A stretch of DNA of 41,406 nt from Rhodoglobus sp. GTDB taxonomy: Bacteria; Actinomycetota; Actinomycetes; Actinomycetales; Microbacteriaceae. Shown one piece after another: positions 32,351 to 40,608 of this stretch (position 1 is its first letter; each line of letters begins with the position of its first letter). Both the position numbers and the translations under genes were made by a program. The DNA lies in NCBI GenBank assembly GCA_025463605.1, contig JAODAV010000026.1, positions 1-41,406 on the forward strand, given 5' to 3'. The notes below the pieces were generated by a model, which did not search any database, had not been told where the DNA came from, and saw only the letters and a program-made list of their open reading frames with translations.

Positions 32351-33610
32351 TCAGTCCAGAGCACGGGGCGACCGCATGATGCTCGTCGGGTCGACGGCCG
32401 CCCTGATCGACCGCAGCCGGGCGAGAGTCTCTGGCGAGTGAGTCTGCTCGGCAACCCACGGGCCCTGCCGTGCCGTCGGCAGCTCGAACGCGCTCGCCTG
32501 CGGCGCGAGCTCGTCGAGGAGTGAGCGGATGTCGCTCTCCCCTCCCGGCGCTGCGCTCGCGGTGAGCAGGAAGCGGCCCGGTATCCGCTCGAGGGCGCCT
32601 GCGCCTGGCCTGCCGAGGGCGCCCCCGAGCTGGCGCACTTCGATGGCGAGCGTTTCGGCTGCGCGCACGAGCGACTCGATCGCGGCCGAGTCGAGCACGT
32701 CGAGCACGAGGCCGTCGCTCGCCTCCCCCTCGAGGCCAGCGCGATCGGGCCGACTGGCGGCGCGGAAGGTGTCGCGCGCAGGCTCGAGGGCACGGAGCGG
32801 ACCGAGCATGACGTCGGCTCGGGCGGAGGCGAACGCGCCCTCGATGACGATCGCGTCGTGCACGGGCAAACGCACGGCTGTCGTGGCGGCGTCGGGCAGC
32901 GAGCGAGTCCAGCGCTCCCACGCCTCGATGACCTCGCGAGCGCGCGTCAGCGGAAACTCGAGCGCTCCCGCGAGCACTGCCGAGTGCCGCCGGGCGGCGA
33001 GTTCCACGGCCGTGACAACCCCGAAACTGCCCCCTCCGCCGCGAAGCGCCCAGTACAACTCGGTATCACGTGCGGCGTCCACGCGCCGGTGTACTCCGTC
33101 GCCGGTGACGATCTCGATCGCGCTCACGCTCGCCGCGGTCAACCCGTGCTCGCGGCCGAGCCAGCCGAAGTCGCCGTCCAGCACTGAGCCCACGATCCCG
33201 TTGCCGCGACCGGATGCCGCGAGCGCCAGCAATCCGTATGGCTCGAGCGCGGCATCCACGTCATCCCAGCTCGCGCCCGCCTCGGCGCGAACCGTGCGGG
33301 CCGCGTGATCGACACTCACCGCGCGCAGGCCAGTCGTGCGCAGCAGTACCGTGCCGCTGAGGTCGGCCGCCGGGCCCGCTCGCGCGCCGGTGCGCTGCGT
33401 GGTGACACGCAATGCCCGCCGCCTCGCGAAGGTGATCACCCTCGTGACGTCGGCGACCGAGCGCGCGAAGAGCACCGCTTCGGGAGTGCTCGTGCCACTG
33501 GCCTGCTCCCAGCCCGGATCGGCGGCCGTCACGAGCGAACCGTCGAGGGTCGCAGCCAACGGCTCGAAGTCCCAGGGACTGGCAAGCGGGCGCGGCGGGA
33601 ACGTGGTCAT
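32351..33610 (-). CDS. FAD-binding oxidoreductase (PCMH/BBE-like)
   Basis: This 419-aa protein has the PCMH FAD-binding domain: ARSVADVTRVITFARRRALRV, DLSGTVLLRT, VRAEAGASWDDVDAAL, DFGWLGREHGLTAASV and ELYWALRGGGGSFGVVTAVEL. The C-terminus is short (no full BBE tail). The loop that usually carries the flavin-linking histidine (RTGHGAG type) reads QRTGARAGPA, so covalent attachment through that histidine is not expected. The substrate is unknown. ATG 33610 lies 6 nt after TAGCGT. The downstream SARP gene may regulate it. Confidence 0.83.
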   Translation of the reverse strand: MTTFPPRPLASPWDFEPLAATLDGSLVTAADPGWEQASGTSTPEAVLFARSVADVTRVITFARRRALRVTTQRTGARAGPAADLSGTVLLRTTGLRAVSVDHAARTVRAEAGASWDDVDAALEPYGLLALAASGRGNGIVGSVLDGDFGWLGREHGLTAASVSAIEIVTGDGVHRRVDAARDTELYWALRGGGGSFGVVTAVELAARRHSAVLAGALEFPLTRAREVIEAWERWTRSLPDAATTAVRLPVHDAIVIEGAFASARADVMLGPLRALEPARDTFRAASRPDRAGLEGEASDGLVLDVLDSAAIESLVRAAETLAIEVRQLGGALGRPGAGALERIPGRFLLTASAAPGGESDIRSLLDELAPQASAFELPTARQGPWVAEQTHSPETLARLRSIRAAVDPTSIMRSPRALD

Positions 33611-33616
33611 GAAAGC

Positions 33617-33622
33617 ACGCTA
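33617..33622 (-). promoter_or_regulatory. -10 element (TAGCGT) of the FAD oxidoreductase gene
   Basis: TAGCGT on the minus strand ends 6 nt before ATG 33610. No ribosome binding site is seen. Confidence 0.5.
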
Positions 33623-33735
33623 GGCGGCGACCCCGCTCGCTCGAGTGCCGGGAAGGCCCGAGCAACCGGCTAGCAATCCACCGGTTGGATACGTGTGCAT
33701 GGAATATCCCGGGCGCGCGGGTGTTGACTTGACAC

Positions 33736-34605
33736 ATGAACGACGTGCTCGCAGCCGACACGTCGATGGGTGCCGTCACCCTGCGAGTCGGCGACCTCGA
33801 TGCCATGACGGCGTACTACCGGGATGCCGTGGCCCTCCAGGTGCTGAACGAAGTCGGCGACACGGTAACGCTCGGTCGCGGCACGACGCCCGTCGTCATC
33901 CTCAAACACGCTCCCGAACTCGCTCACGCGAGCCCGCGCGATGCGGGACTCTTCCACACGGCGATCCTGTTCGACACGGAGGAGGCGCTCGCCGCCGCCG
34001 TCTACTCGGTCGCGACGAGATACCCCAACACCTTCACCGGCAGCTCCGACCACCTCGTGAGCAAGGCCTTCTACTTCAGCGACCCCGAAGGCAACGGCGT
34101 CGAACTGTACTGGGACCGCGAGCGCAGCTCCTGGAGCTGGGTGCACGGAAACATCGAGATGGCGACCCTCTTCCTCGATCCCAATGGTTTCCTGCAGGAG
34201 AACCTCAGCGAGGCCGGCGCGGCCGACCCGCTCATCGGAGGAGCGCAGGTCGGCCACGTGCACTTGCAGGTCGGCGATGTCGAGACCGCACGGGAGTTCT
34301 ACGTCAACCGCCTCGGCTTCGAGTCCACCGCGCAACTCGGCGACAGCGCGCTCTTCGTGAGCGCGGGCGGGTACCACCACCACATGGCGATGAACACGTG
34401 GAACAGCCGCGGCGCCGGACCGCGCCGACTGGCGCTCGGTCTCGCGCAAGTCGACATCGAGGTGCCCACCCCCGACGACGTCGGGGCTCTCACCGAGCGT
34501 CTCGGCCACTACGGCGTGCAGACCCGCAACGACGGGCAGACCGTGACCTTCGACGACCCCTGGGCGAACCTCATCCGAGTAGGGCTGCCCCGCTCGCTAC
34601 GCTGA
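33736..34605 (+). CDS. Two-domain VOC protein, CatE-like extradiol dioxygenase family
   Basis: This 289-aa protein has two VOC modules (about 10-125 and 170-285). Candidate metal ligands are in LFHTAILFD, GNGVELYWDR and VGHVHLQVGDVE, with SAGGYHHHMAMNTW near 210 as the typical CatE/CatA loop. The family includes catechol-2,3-dioxygenases and ring-cleaving relatives of Bacillus CatE. No other aromatic-degradation gene is nearby, so the substrate is uncertain. The gene diverges from the FAD oxidoreductase, with 125 bp between starts. TTGACT at 33724-33729 is a weak -10 candidate. Confidence 0.85.
   Translation: MNDVLAADTSMGAVTLRVGDLDAMTAYYRDAVALQVLNEVGDTVTLGRGTTPVVILKHAPELAHASPRDAGLFHTAILFDTEEALAAAVYSVATRYPNTFTGSSDHLVSKAFYFSDPEGNGVELYWDRERSSWSWVHGNIEMATLFLDPNGFLQENLSEAGAADPLIGGAQVGHVHLQVGDVETAREFYVNRLGFESTAQLGDSALFVSAGGYHHHMAMNTWNSRGAGPRRLALGLAQVDIEVPTPDDVGALTERLGHYGVQTRNDGQTVTFDDPWANLIRVGLPRSLR
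34598..34603 (+). promoter_or_regulatory. -10 element (TACGCT) of the 117-aa gene
   Basis: TACGCT ends 6 nt before ATG 34610 and overlaps the last codons of the VOC gene. A leaderless start inside an upstream gene is likely. Confidence 0.45.
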
Positions 34606-34609
34606 ACCC

Positions 34610-34963
34610 ATGCCTATTGCCCTCGCCGAGCTTCTCGCCCTCGTCCCTGACCTCAGCCGACCGGGAGCGTACGAGTTCACCGTGACCGGTTCCACGGTCT
34701 CCGCGACGCTCGAGGGCGACGACGAACCGATCCTCACCGCCGACCTCGACGACAAAGCGCACACCTTCCGGTTCACGGAGCAGAAGAGCTCGACCCGGCC
34801 GAGCGCCTACCGCGGCCCCACGCGAACCCCGGTCTTCGAGGCGGGCGGCATCTACAACGCCGCCAAGCGAGGCGGGCTGATCGGTCACAAGCCCTCCAAG
34901 CGACAGGTGCAGCAAGCGCTCACCGAACTGTTCACCCGCAACGAGTGGACGCGCGTGCGCTAG
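34610..34963 (+). CDS. Unknown 117-aa cytoplasmic protein
   Basis: The first half is acidic and predicted beta-rich (YEFTVTGSTVSATLEGDD, ADLDDKAHTFRFTEQ). The second half is basic (RGPTRTPVFEAGGIYNAAKRGG, KPSKRQVQQALTELFTRNEWTRVR) and could bind nucleic acid. There is no signal peptide, membrane segment or known motif. The reading frame has normal codon use for the window and its own -10, so it is real. No family was recognised. Confidence 0.7.
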   Translation: MPIALAELLALVPDLSRPGAYEFTVTGSTVSATLEGDDEPILTADLDDKAHTFRFTEQKSSTRPSAYRGPTRTPVFEAGGIYNAAKRGGLIGHKPSKRQVQQALTELFTRNEWTRVR

Positions 34964-34976
34964 CCGCCCGTGCTGG

Positions 34977-36008
34977 TCACCCGCCCAGGCGCTCGTCGAG
35001 TTCGCGGATGACCGGCCACGCGCCATCCTCGGAGTTCGACAGCACCGCAATGTCGAGCCCCGGTTCGAGGTAGTGACGGATGATGCCGGAGGCACCGAAG
35101 TTGATGCCCTCCTTGTAGTACGAGCGCACCGTGCCGTCCTCGTTCATGTCGAACTCGAGCCCGAAGCCGTACCAGGTCGCCTCGGCCGCCAGAGACGAGG
35201 TGCCGATGTGCTCCACTTGCGGCACGAAGAACTCCTCCGTGAACTCCGCATCGAGCAGCTCACCGCCGCGCACCGCCTGGATGAAGCGCACGAGGTCGTG
35301 CGCCGTCACGTGGGCGCCGCCGTCGGGTGAGCCGATCGGCGGGTAGCTGTAGATGTTCTCCACCCAGCGGCCGTCGACCTGGTCCCACCCCTCCGCGACG
35401 CGCGGCGCGGCGTCCCTGCGGTCGTAGAAGCCCGAGTCCACCATTCCCGCGCGCGTGAACACCTCGTCGAAGACGTACTGGCGGTAGGGCATACCGGTCA
35501 CCCTCTCGAGTGCGAGCCCCGCGAGGATGTAGCCGACGTTGCAATAGCGGCACTGCACGCCCGGCTCGGCGAGCGGCTCCTTGTGCACGAAGCCCGGCAG
35601 AAAATCCTTCGTCTCAATGACGGAGTAGTTGGGCCGGTCGACCCAGAGCTCGGCATAGTCCTCGCCCGCTTCCTCGTCCGCGTCGTCGGCGATGCCGCTC
35701 GTGTGCGTCAGCAGGTGCAGGAGGTTCACGGACGGGCTGATCGTCGTGCCCTCGAGATCGACGTAGTGGTGGATCGACGTCTCGAGATCGAGGTTGCCTT
35801 TGCCCACTTGCTGCAACACGGCGACGCTCGTGAACAGCTTCGTGATCGAGGCGGAGTCGAACCGGGTGTCGATGGTGTTCGGGATGCCCCACCGCTGCGT
35901 CGCGAGTCCCGTCGCCGACTCGAAAACGGTGGCCGTGGCCTTGCGCACGAGCACCGTGCCGGAGAAGTCCTGGTCGGCGAGGAAGGCGTCGAGGCCGGTC
36001 GTATCCAT
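34977..36008 (-). CDS. Serine hydrolase, beta-lactamase class C fold
   Basis: This 343-aa protein has the class C/EstB layout: SxxK catalytic motif in FDSASITKLF (about residue 53), Tyr-x-Asn in CRYCNVGYILAGL (about 158-160), and a C-terminal EGINFGASG in place of the KTG box. Unlike true beta-lactamases there is no signal peptide, so it is cytoplasmic and more likely an esterase or peptidase. The substrate is unknown. ATG 36008 lies 6 nt after TAGGCT. It diverges from the SGNH hydrolase gene. Confidence 0.85.
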   Translation of the reverse strand: MDTTGLDAFLADQDFSGTVLVRKATATVFESATGLATQRWGIPNTIDTRFDSASITKLFTSVAVLQQVGKGNLDLETSIHHYVDLEGTTISPSVNLLHLLTHTSGIADDADEEAGEDYAELWVDRPNYSVIETKDFLPGFVHKEPLAEPGVQCRYCNVGYILAGLALERVTGMPYRQYVFDEVFTRAGMVDSGFYDRRDAAPRVAEGWDQVDGRWVENIYSYPPIGSPDGGAHVTAHDLVRFIQAVRGGELLDAEFTEEFFVPQVEHIGTSSLAAEATWYGFGLEFDMNEDGTVRSYYKEGINFGASGIIRHYLEPGLDIAVLSNSEDGAWPVIRELDERLGG

Positions 36009-36014
36009 CCCCCG

Positions 36015-36020
36015 AGCCTA
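36015..36020 (-). promoter_or_regulatory. -10 element (TAGGCT) of the serine hydrolase gene
   Basis: TAGGCT on the minus strand ends 6 nt before ATG 36008, giving a leaderless start. Confidence 0.5.
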
Positions 36021-36054
36021 TCGACGCGCGCGCCTGGGAGCCCCTCCCGCGGCA

Positions 36055-36060
36055 TACGAT
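36055..36060 (+). promoter_or_regulatory. -10 element (TACGAT) of the SGNH hydrolase gene
   Basis: TACGAT ends 6 nt before GTG 36067. It fixes that start rather than longer upstream readings, which would run into the divergent gene. Confidence 0.5.
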
Positions 36061-36066
36061 CGGTGG

Positions 36067-36816
36067 GTGAGCGCACTACGTCACCTGAGCCGGCTCGCGA
36101 TGGTTGCGCCGTCGCCCGTGCTCATCGCGCAGGGAAGGCGCTTGCGCCGCGATACCCCGCGGTTGCCCGACGCGGCGCAGCCGTGGTCGGGTGCGGTCGA
36201 AGGTCCGCGGCCGCTGCGTCTGCTGGTGCTAGGCGACTCCACCGCGGCGGGCGTCGGTGCCCAGACGCAGCACGACGCGCTACCCGGGCACCTCGCGCGG
36301 CAACTTGCCGCGCGCCTGGGCCGCGGCGTCGAGTGGCGGGCGGTCGGCGAGAACGGGGCCACCTCGCGCGACCTGCTGCGGCGGTACCTGCCAGAGGCGA
36401 CCTCCGCTCCCGCCGATCTCGTCTACGTCACGGTGGGTGCCAACGACGCGCTCACGCTCCGGCCGCGCTGGGCGTTCGCCCGCGACATCCGCACGCTGCT
36501 GTCGCGTTTGCGGCACGCGAACCCCGACGCCGTGCTTCTCGTGTCATCCCTTCCGGCGTTCTTCCGCTTCGAGCTGCTGCCCAATCCGCTGCGCTGGAAC
36601 CTCTACCTTCACTCGCGCAGTCTCGAAGACGGCGCGCGCGCGACAGTCGCCCGATTCGCCGGCGCCCACATGTCGCCGCCGCCGCCGCCCTATACCGAGG
36701 GCTTCTTCGCGAGCGACCTGTTCCACCCGAGCGCGAGCGGCTACCGCGACTGGGCTCGATTCGCGATCGAGGATGCGGCGGCCGCCGGCGCGCTCACACC
36801 TCTCGAATCACGCTGA
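36067..36816 (+). CDS. SGNH/GDSL hydrolase
   Basis: This 249-aa protein carries block I LVLGDSTAAGVGAQ (catalytic Ser), block III VTVGANDALTL (Gly and Asn of the oxyanion hole) and block V ASDLFHPSASGY (Asp and His). These are the SGNH esterase signatures. A short basic N-terminus with a weak hydrophobic stretch (LAMVAPSPVLIA) precedes the domain; export is uncertain. The substrate could be an acyl ester or acetylated polysaccharide. Its 3' end overlaps the convergent eda gene by 23 bp. Confidence 0.88.
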   Translation: MSALRHLSRLAMVAPSPVLIAQGRRLRRDTPRLPDAAQPWSGAVEGPRPLRLLVLGDSTAAGVGAQTQHDALPGHLARQLAARLGRGVEWRAVGENGATSRDLLRRYLPEATSAPADLVYVTVGANDALTLRPRWAFARDIRTLLSRLRHANPDAVLLVSSLPAFFRFELLPNPLRWNLYLHSRSLEDGARATVARFAGAHMSPPPPPYTEGFFASDLFHPSASGYRDWARFAIEDAAAAGALTPLESR

Positions 36817-37420
36817 CGAAGGCCTCCGCCCGACGTGTGATGGAGACCCAGTCGCCGCTCTCGACCATCGCGGCAGACACCACGCTCGAACCGGCCGCGA
36901 CAGACACCGCGCCCGCGGCGATGAACTGCCGTGCGTTGGCCTCGTTCACGCCACCCGAGGCCATGAGCCTCACGCCCGGAAAAGGCCCGAGCAGGTTCGA
37001 GAAGTGCGCCGGCCCGACCACGTCGGCGGGGAAGATCTTGACCACATCGGCACCCAAGTCGAGAGCCCGCATCACCTCGGTCGGAGTCATCGCACCCATC
37101 ACGAGCGGCACCCCCGCGCGCGTGACCACCTGCGCGACGCTCTCCACGACCGCGGGAGTCACGATGAACCGGGCTCCCGCGTCGATCGCGGCGCGCGCCT
37201 GATCGGCTGTGGTGACCGTGCCTGCCCCGACGATTGCGGGGGTGCCCGTCGCGGCCACGATGTGCTGCTCCACACCGGGCGTCGTGAAGGTGAACTCGAC
37301 GCACCGGATTCCGCCCGCGGCGATCGCGGTGGCCAGGGCGGCGGCATCCGGGATTCGCGGCGCACGCACGATCGCGATGCAGCGATCCTGCGTCATGGCG
37401 GCGAGCGCGTCGTGGGTCAT
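36794..37420 (-). CDS. eda: 2-keto-3-deoxy-6-phosphogluconate aldolase
   Basis: This 208-aa class I aldolase cleaves KDPG to pyruvate and glyceraldehyde-3-phosphate. The catalytic Glu is in GGIRCVEFTFTTPG, and the Schiff-base Lys is in VVKIFPADVVGP. The phosphate site is at RLMASGGVNEANARQFIAAGA. It overlaps the upstream kdgK gene by 4 bp and forms with it a two-gene KDG-to-triose module, as used for uronate or keto-deoxy-sugar catabolism. No edd is in this window. Confidence 0.95.
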   Translation of the reverse strand: MTHDALAAMTQDRCIAIVRAPRIPDAAALATAIAAGGIRCVEFTFTTPGVEQHIVAATGTPAIVGAGTVTTADQARAAIDAGARFIVTPAVVESVAQVVTRAGVPLVMGAMTPTEVMRALDLGADVVKIFPADVVGPAHFSNLLGPFPGVRLMASGGVNEANARQFIAAGAVSVAAGSSVVSAAMVESGDWVSITRRAEAFVSVIREV

Positions 37421-38295
37421 ACGTGATCCTTCGTCGAGGAGAGGGCCCGGGCCGCCAGGCGATGGCCGGCAAGGATGCGCCCCTCGCTCGACGCGCCAGT
37501 GAGCAGCGCGGCGAGCCAGCCCGCGGCGAATGCGTCGCCCGCGCCGATGACCTCGGAGATCTCGACCGCACTCGGGCTCACCGCGGCGCGCTCCGAACCA
37601 TCGAACGCTACGGCCGCGCCTCCGTCGTTCTTGACGACGAGGTGGCGCGGTGAGGCGAGCACTCTGCGCACCTCGTCGGGGTCGCTCGTGTCATAGAGCA
37701 CCGTCGCCTCCTCGGCGCCGAGGAACACGATGTCAGCGGCCGCCGCGACTTGCCTGAGGAGCGCGCGGCCCTCGCTCTCGCGGCCGCGCCAGAGAGCCGC
37801 ACGCCAGTTCGCATCGAACGAGAGCAACTGCCCGGCCGGCCGGTCCGTCGCGAGTGCGAGCACGAGGTCGCCGGCGGAGGCCGAGATGGCCGCCGTGATT
37901 CCCGTGGTGTGCACGACGGCCGCGCCCGAGAGGGCAGACAGCTGCGCCACCGAGAGTGCGGTCGCCGCCGAACCGGAGCGGTAGTAGTGCATTCGACTGC
38001 CGGTGGCGCCGACCTCTTTTATGTAGAGGCCCGTCGGTCGGTCGGCGTCGACCTCGGTAGCCGATGTGTCAACGCCGAGGGAGATGAGGGCCGAGGTGAT
38101 GTGCCGCCCGAACCCGTCATCGCCGACTCGGCTGACGAACGACGCCGCGATACCGGCGCTCGCGAGACCGATGGCCACATTCGCCTCGGCACCGCCTATG
38201 CCCCGGCGGAAGGACTCCGAGTGCTCGAGATCGCCCTGCTCGGCGACGAGCACGACCATGGCCTCGCCCACGCATGCGACCCGGGGCTTCTCCAC
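37417..38295 (-). CDS. kdgK: PfkB-family 2-keto-3-deoxygluconate kinase
   Basis: This 292-aa sugar kinase has the PfkB signatures RRGIGGAEANVAIGLASAG (substrate side) and ISEVIGAGDAFAAGWLAALL with the catalytic Asp. Partnership with eda indicates KDG as the substrate: KDG plus ATP gives KDPG. GTG 38295 lies 6 nt after TAGGGT, so the kdgK-eda mRNA is probably leaderless. Ribokinase-like alternatives remain possible without the eda context. Confidence 0.87.
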   Translation of the reverse strand: MEKPRVACVGEAMVVLVAEQGDLEHSESFRRGIGGAEANVAIGLASAGIAASFVSRVGDDGFGRHITSALISLGVDTSATEVDADRPTGLYIKEVGATGSRMHYYRSGSAATALSVAQLSALSGAAVVHTTGITAAISASAGDLVLALATDRPAGQLLSFDANWRAALWRGRESEGRALLRQVAAAADIVFLGAEEATVLYDTSDPDEVRRVLASPRHLVVKNDGGAAVAFDGSERAAVSPSAVEISEVIGAGDAFAAGWLAALLTGASSEGRILAGHRLAARALSSTKDHV

Positions 38296-38301
38296 CCTGT
38301 C

Positions 38302-38307
38302 ACCCTA
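38302..38307 (-). promoter_or_regulatory. -10 element (TAGGGT) of kdgK-eda
   Basis: TAGGGT on the minus strand ends 6 nt before GTG 38295. No Shine-Dalgarno sequence lies between. Confidence 0.5.
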
Positions 38308-38364
38308 TCGACTGGCGCTTGCCTCGAGAGCGAGAGCGAGACCGACGATCGCGTACCCGACGGC

Positions 38365-39591
38365 CTAGGCCGTGCGCACCCGCTGACCGGTCACGCTCGC
38401 GGCGACGATGACGGCGATGACGAGCACGCCCGCGCACCACGCCAACCCCGCGTAACCCACGAGCGCGAGAACGGGGCCCGCGAGCGCGCCGCCCACGGCT
38501 CCCGTGAGACTCATGATCATGTCGGTGCGGCCCTGGATGCGCACTCGAGTCACGCCGGTCGCGAGGTCGCTCACGAGGGCTGAGCCGGCCACGGTCGAGG
38601 CGCTCCATCCGAGGCCGAGCAGTATCAGGCCGACGGTCACCGCCGCGGTCTGCTCGCCTCCGATGCCCAGCACGACGACCGCTATCGCGAGAAGCAGTTG
38701 ACCGAGAAGGATCGTCGGGATGCGGCCCATCCGGTCACTCGCCCAGCCGAAGATCGGCGAGAAGGCGAACATCCCGGCGACGTGAAGACTGATCGTGAAG
38801 CCGATCACCGTGAGCGTTGCGCCGTGGTGCGTCAGATGCACGGGCGTCATCGACATGACCGAAACCATTACCGCGTGGCTGATCGCGATCGTGGCGATCG
38901 CGAAGATGAGCATCGAACGTGACTTGAGCGCGCCCTCAACCTGGAGCGGTGCGCCCAAAGGCACCGCGGCCTGAGGCTCGAGATCCCGGGCCAGCAGCAG
39001 CGGATCCGGGCGAAGCGCGACGAGATAGATGACCATGGCCGCGAGTTGGCCGGCGATCGCGATCACGAACGATCCTGTCAGGGGCGGCAGGCGGAGCACA
39101 TCGGCGATCACCACGCCGGGGCCGAACAGGTTGGGCCCGATGACTGCCCCCACCGTCGTCGACCAGACCACGAGCGACAGGTCGCGCCCGCGACGGGACG
39201 GCTCCGCGACATCCGTTGCCGCGAACCGGGCCTGAAGGCCGACTGCCGTACCGACGCCGAGCATCGCGAAGCCGAGCACGAGCAGCGGAAAGAACGTGAA
39301 TCCGGCGGCGAACACGGTCGTCACCGTTCCCAGAGCGGATGCGCCGGCACCGAGAGCCAGTGCCGGGCGTCGCCCGAAGCGCTGGGCGAGACGCGCGAGC
39401 GGGATCGACGCTGCGGCCGCCCCGAGCGTCGACGCTGTCGCGGCGGCTCCCGAGAGCGCATCGCCCGCGATCTGCGACGCCATCACCGCGCCCATGGCCA
39501 GCGTCGCACCCTGGCCCAGTCCCTGCAGAACCTGGCCGACCACCAGCACCGACACCGTGCGGCGTTGCATGCCGGCCGGGATCGATGTCAT
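38365..39591 (-). CDS. MFS transporter
   Basis: From ATG 39591 the protein has 408 aa with about 12 membrane segments. Loop 2-3 motifs appear in both halves (LAQRFGRRPALALG and GWASDRMGRIPTILLG), typical of MFS exporters. The substrate is unknown; drug or sugar export is possible. A GTG at 39597 with GGAGGG 8 nt upstream is an equally good start and adds two residues. GACACT 6 nt before the ATG resembles the leaderless pattern of neighbours. Longer upstream reading would run through the divergent kinase gene. Confidence 0.88.
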   Translation of the reverse strand: MTSIPAGMQRRTVSVLVVGQVLQGLGQGATLAMGAVMASQIAGDALSGAAATASTLGAAAASIPLARLAQRFGRRPALALGAGASALGTVTTVFAAGFTFFPLLVLGFAMLGVGTAVGLQARFAATDVAEPSRRGRDLSLVVWSTTVGAVIGPNLFGPGVVIADVLRLPPLTGSFVIAIAGQLAAMVIYLVALRPDPLLLARDLEPQAAVPLGAPLQVEGALKSRSMLIFAIATIAISHAVMVSVMSMTPVHLTHHGATLTVIGFTISLHVAGMFAFSPIFGWASDRMGRIPTILLGQLLLAIAVVVLGIGGEQTAAVTVGLILLGLGWSASTVAGSALVSDLATGVTRVRIQGRTDMIMSLTGAVGGALAGPVLALVGYAGLAWCAGVLVIAVIVAASVTGQRVRTA

Positions 39592-39655
39592 GTTCACAGT
39601 GTCCACCCTCCCACCGTCGTCGTCACGATGCCACTTCTCGGGTCGTGGCTGCCGG

Positions 39656-39661
39656 TAGCGT
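39656..39661 (+). promoter_or_regulatory. -10 element (TAGCGT) of the P-loop kinase gene
   Basis: TAGCGT ends 6 nt before ATG 39668 and indicates a leaderless mRNA. Confidence 0.5.
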
Positions 39662-39667
39662 GAACGC

Positions 39668-40288
39668 ATGGCCACGTTCCGCTCCCTCGCGGAGCTAGCC
39701 GACTTCATCAGCGCCCTCCCGATCACGCAGGGGCGTCGCATCATCGGCATCGTCGGTGCACCGGGCGCCGGCAAGTCGACGATCGCCGCCGACCTCGTCG
39801 CGCGGCTCGCCTCGACGGCCCTCCTGCCGATGGACGGGTACCACCTGCCGCAAGCGCGACTTGTGGAGCTCGGCCGCCGCGATCGCATGGGAGCGCCCGA
39901 CACGTTCGACGTCGAGCAGTTCCTGCTCACCTTGCGCGACCTCGAGATGTCTGGCGGTCCGGTGTTCGCGCCGGGATTCGACCGCACGATCGAAGAGCCC
40001 GTACCCGACGCCATCGTCATCCAGCCCGAGATCGGTACGGTCGTGGTGGAGGGCAACTACCTGCTGCTCGATTCGGGCGGATGGGAGCGAGTCGCACCGC
40101 TTCTCGACCTCTCCTTCTTTGTCGAACTCGACGACCGCATCCGGCTCGAACGACTCATCGAGCGCCACGTTCGATTCGGCAAGGCTCCAGCGGATGCCCG
40201 GGCCTGGGCCCTCGGCCCCGACGAGGCCAACGCGCGCATCATCGCGGCGACCGCCGATCACGCCGACCACCGCATCCGGCTGAAGTAG
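39668..40288 (+). CDS. P-loop nucleoside/sugar kinase (uridine kinase-like, FrcK-type)
   Basis: This 206-aa kinase has Walker A GAPGAGKST (about 30-38), the acceptor-binding MDGYHLPQARLVELGRRDRMGAPDTFD typical of the uridine kinase/pantothenate kinase/fructose kinase group, and VVVEGNYLLLD. This bacterial subgroup includes putative fructose transport kinase FrcK. The substrate is not fixed by sequence. The gene diverges from the MFS transporter and precedes purS by 41 bp. Confidence 0.85.
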   Translation: MATFRSLAELADFISALPITQGRRIIGIVGAPGAGKSTIAADLVARLASTALLPMDGYHLPQARLVELGRRDRMGAPDTFDVEQFLLTLRDLEMSGGPVFAPGFDRTIEEPVPDAIVIQPEIGTVVVEGNYLLLDSGGWERVAPLLDLSFFVELDDRIRLERLIERHVRFGKAPADARAWALGPDEANARIIAATADHADHRIRLK

Positions 40289-40329
40289 GATCGAAGGCAT
40301 CCACCCGCGCAAACTCCTGGAGTGATTCG

Positions 40330-40608
40330 GTGCCCATAATCGTCGTCGAGGTCATGCCCAAGGCGGAACTGCTCGACCCGCAGGGCAAAGCCGTAGCCGG
40401 TGCCCTCGCCCGCCTCGGCAAAGGCCACTTCACCGCGGTGCGCATCGGCAAGCGCTTCGAGCTCACCGTCGATGGCCCCGTGACGGATGCGCTGCTCGCC
40501 GAAGTGCGTGAACTCGCCGAAGACATGCTCGCCAACACCGTCATCGAAGACGTGGTCTCCGTGCACCTCGGTGATGTCGATACCGTCGTCGCGGGAGAAG
40601 CTCACTGA
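40330..40608 (+). CDS. purS: FGAM synthase subunit PurS
   Basis: This 92-aa protein is the small subunit of the three-part FGAM synthase. [22 protein letters not shown], the [10 protein letters not shown] strand and the helix [14 protein letters not shown] match PurS, which bridges PurL and PurQ. GTG 40330 is chosen for its position 7 nt after GGAG (40319-40322). TAGGAT (40286-40291) is a possible -10. The stop overlaps purQ by 1 bp (TGATG). Confidence 0.94.
   Translation: MPIIVVEVMPKAELLDPQGKAVAGALARLGKGHFTAVRIGKRFELTVDGPVTDALLAEVRELAEDMLANTVIEDVVSVHLGDVDTVVAGEAH

Noticed and set aside
40308..40330. Second copy of the purM-purF inverted-repeat arm before purS
   Set aside because: Only a short stretch (GCGCA, ACTCCTG) matches; too little to call and it contains the purS ribosome binding site.
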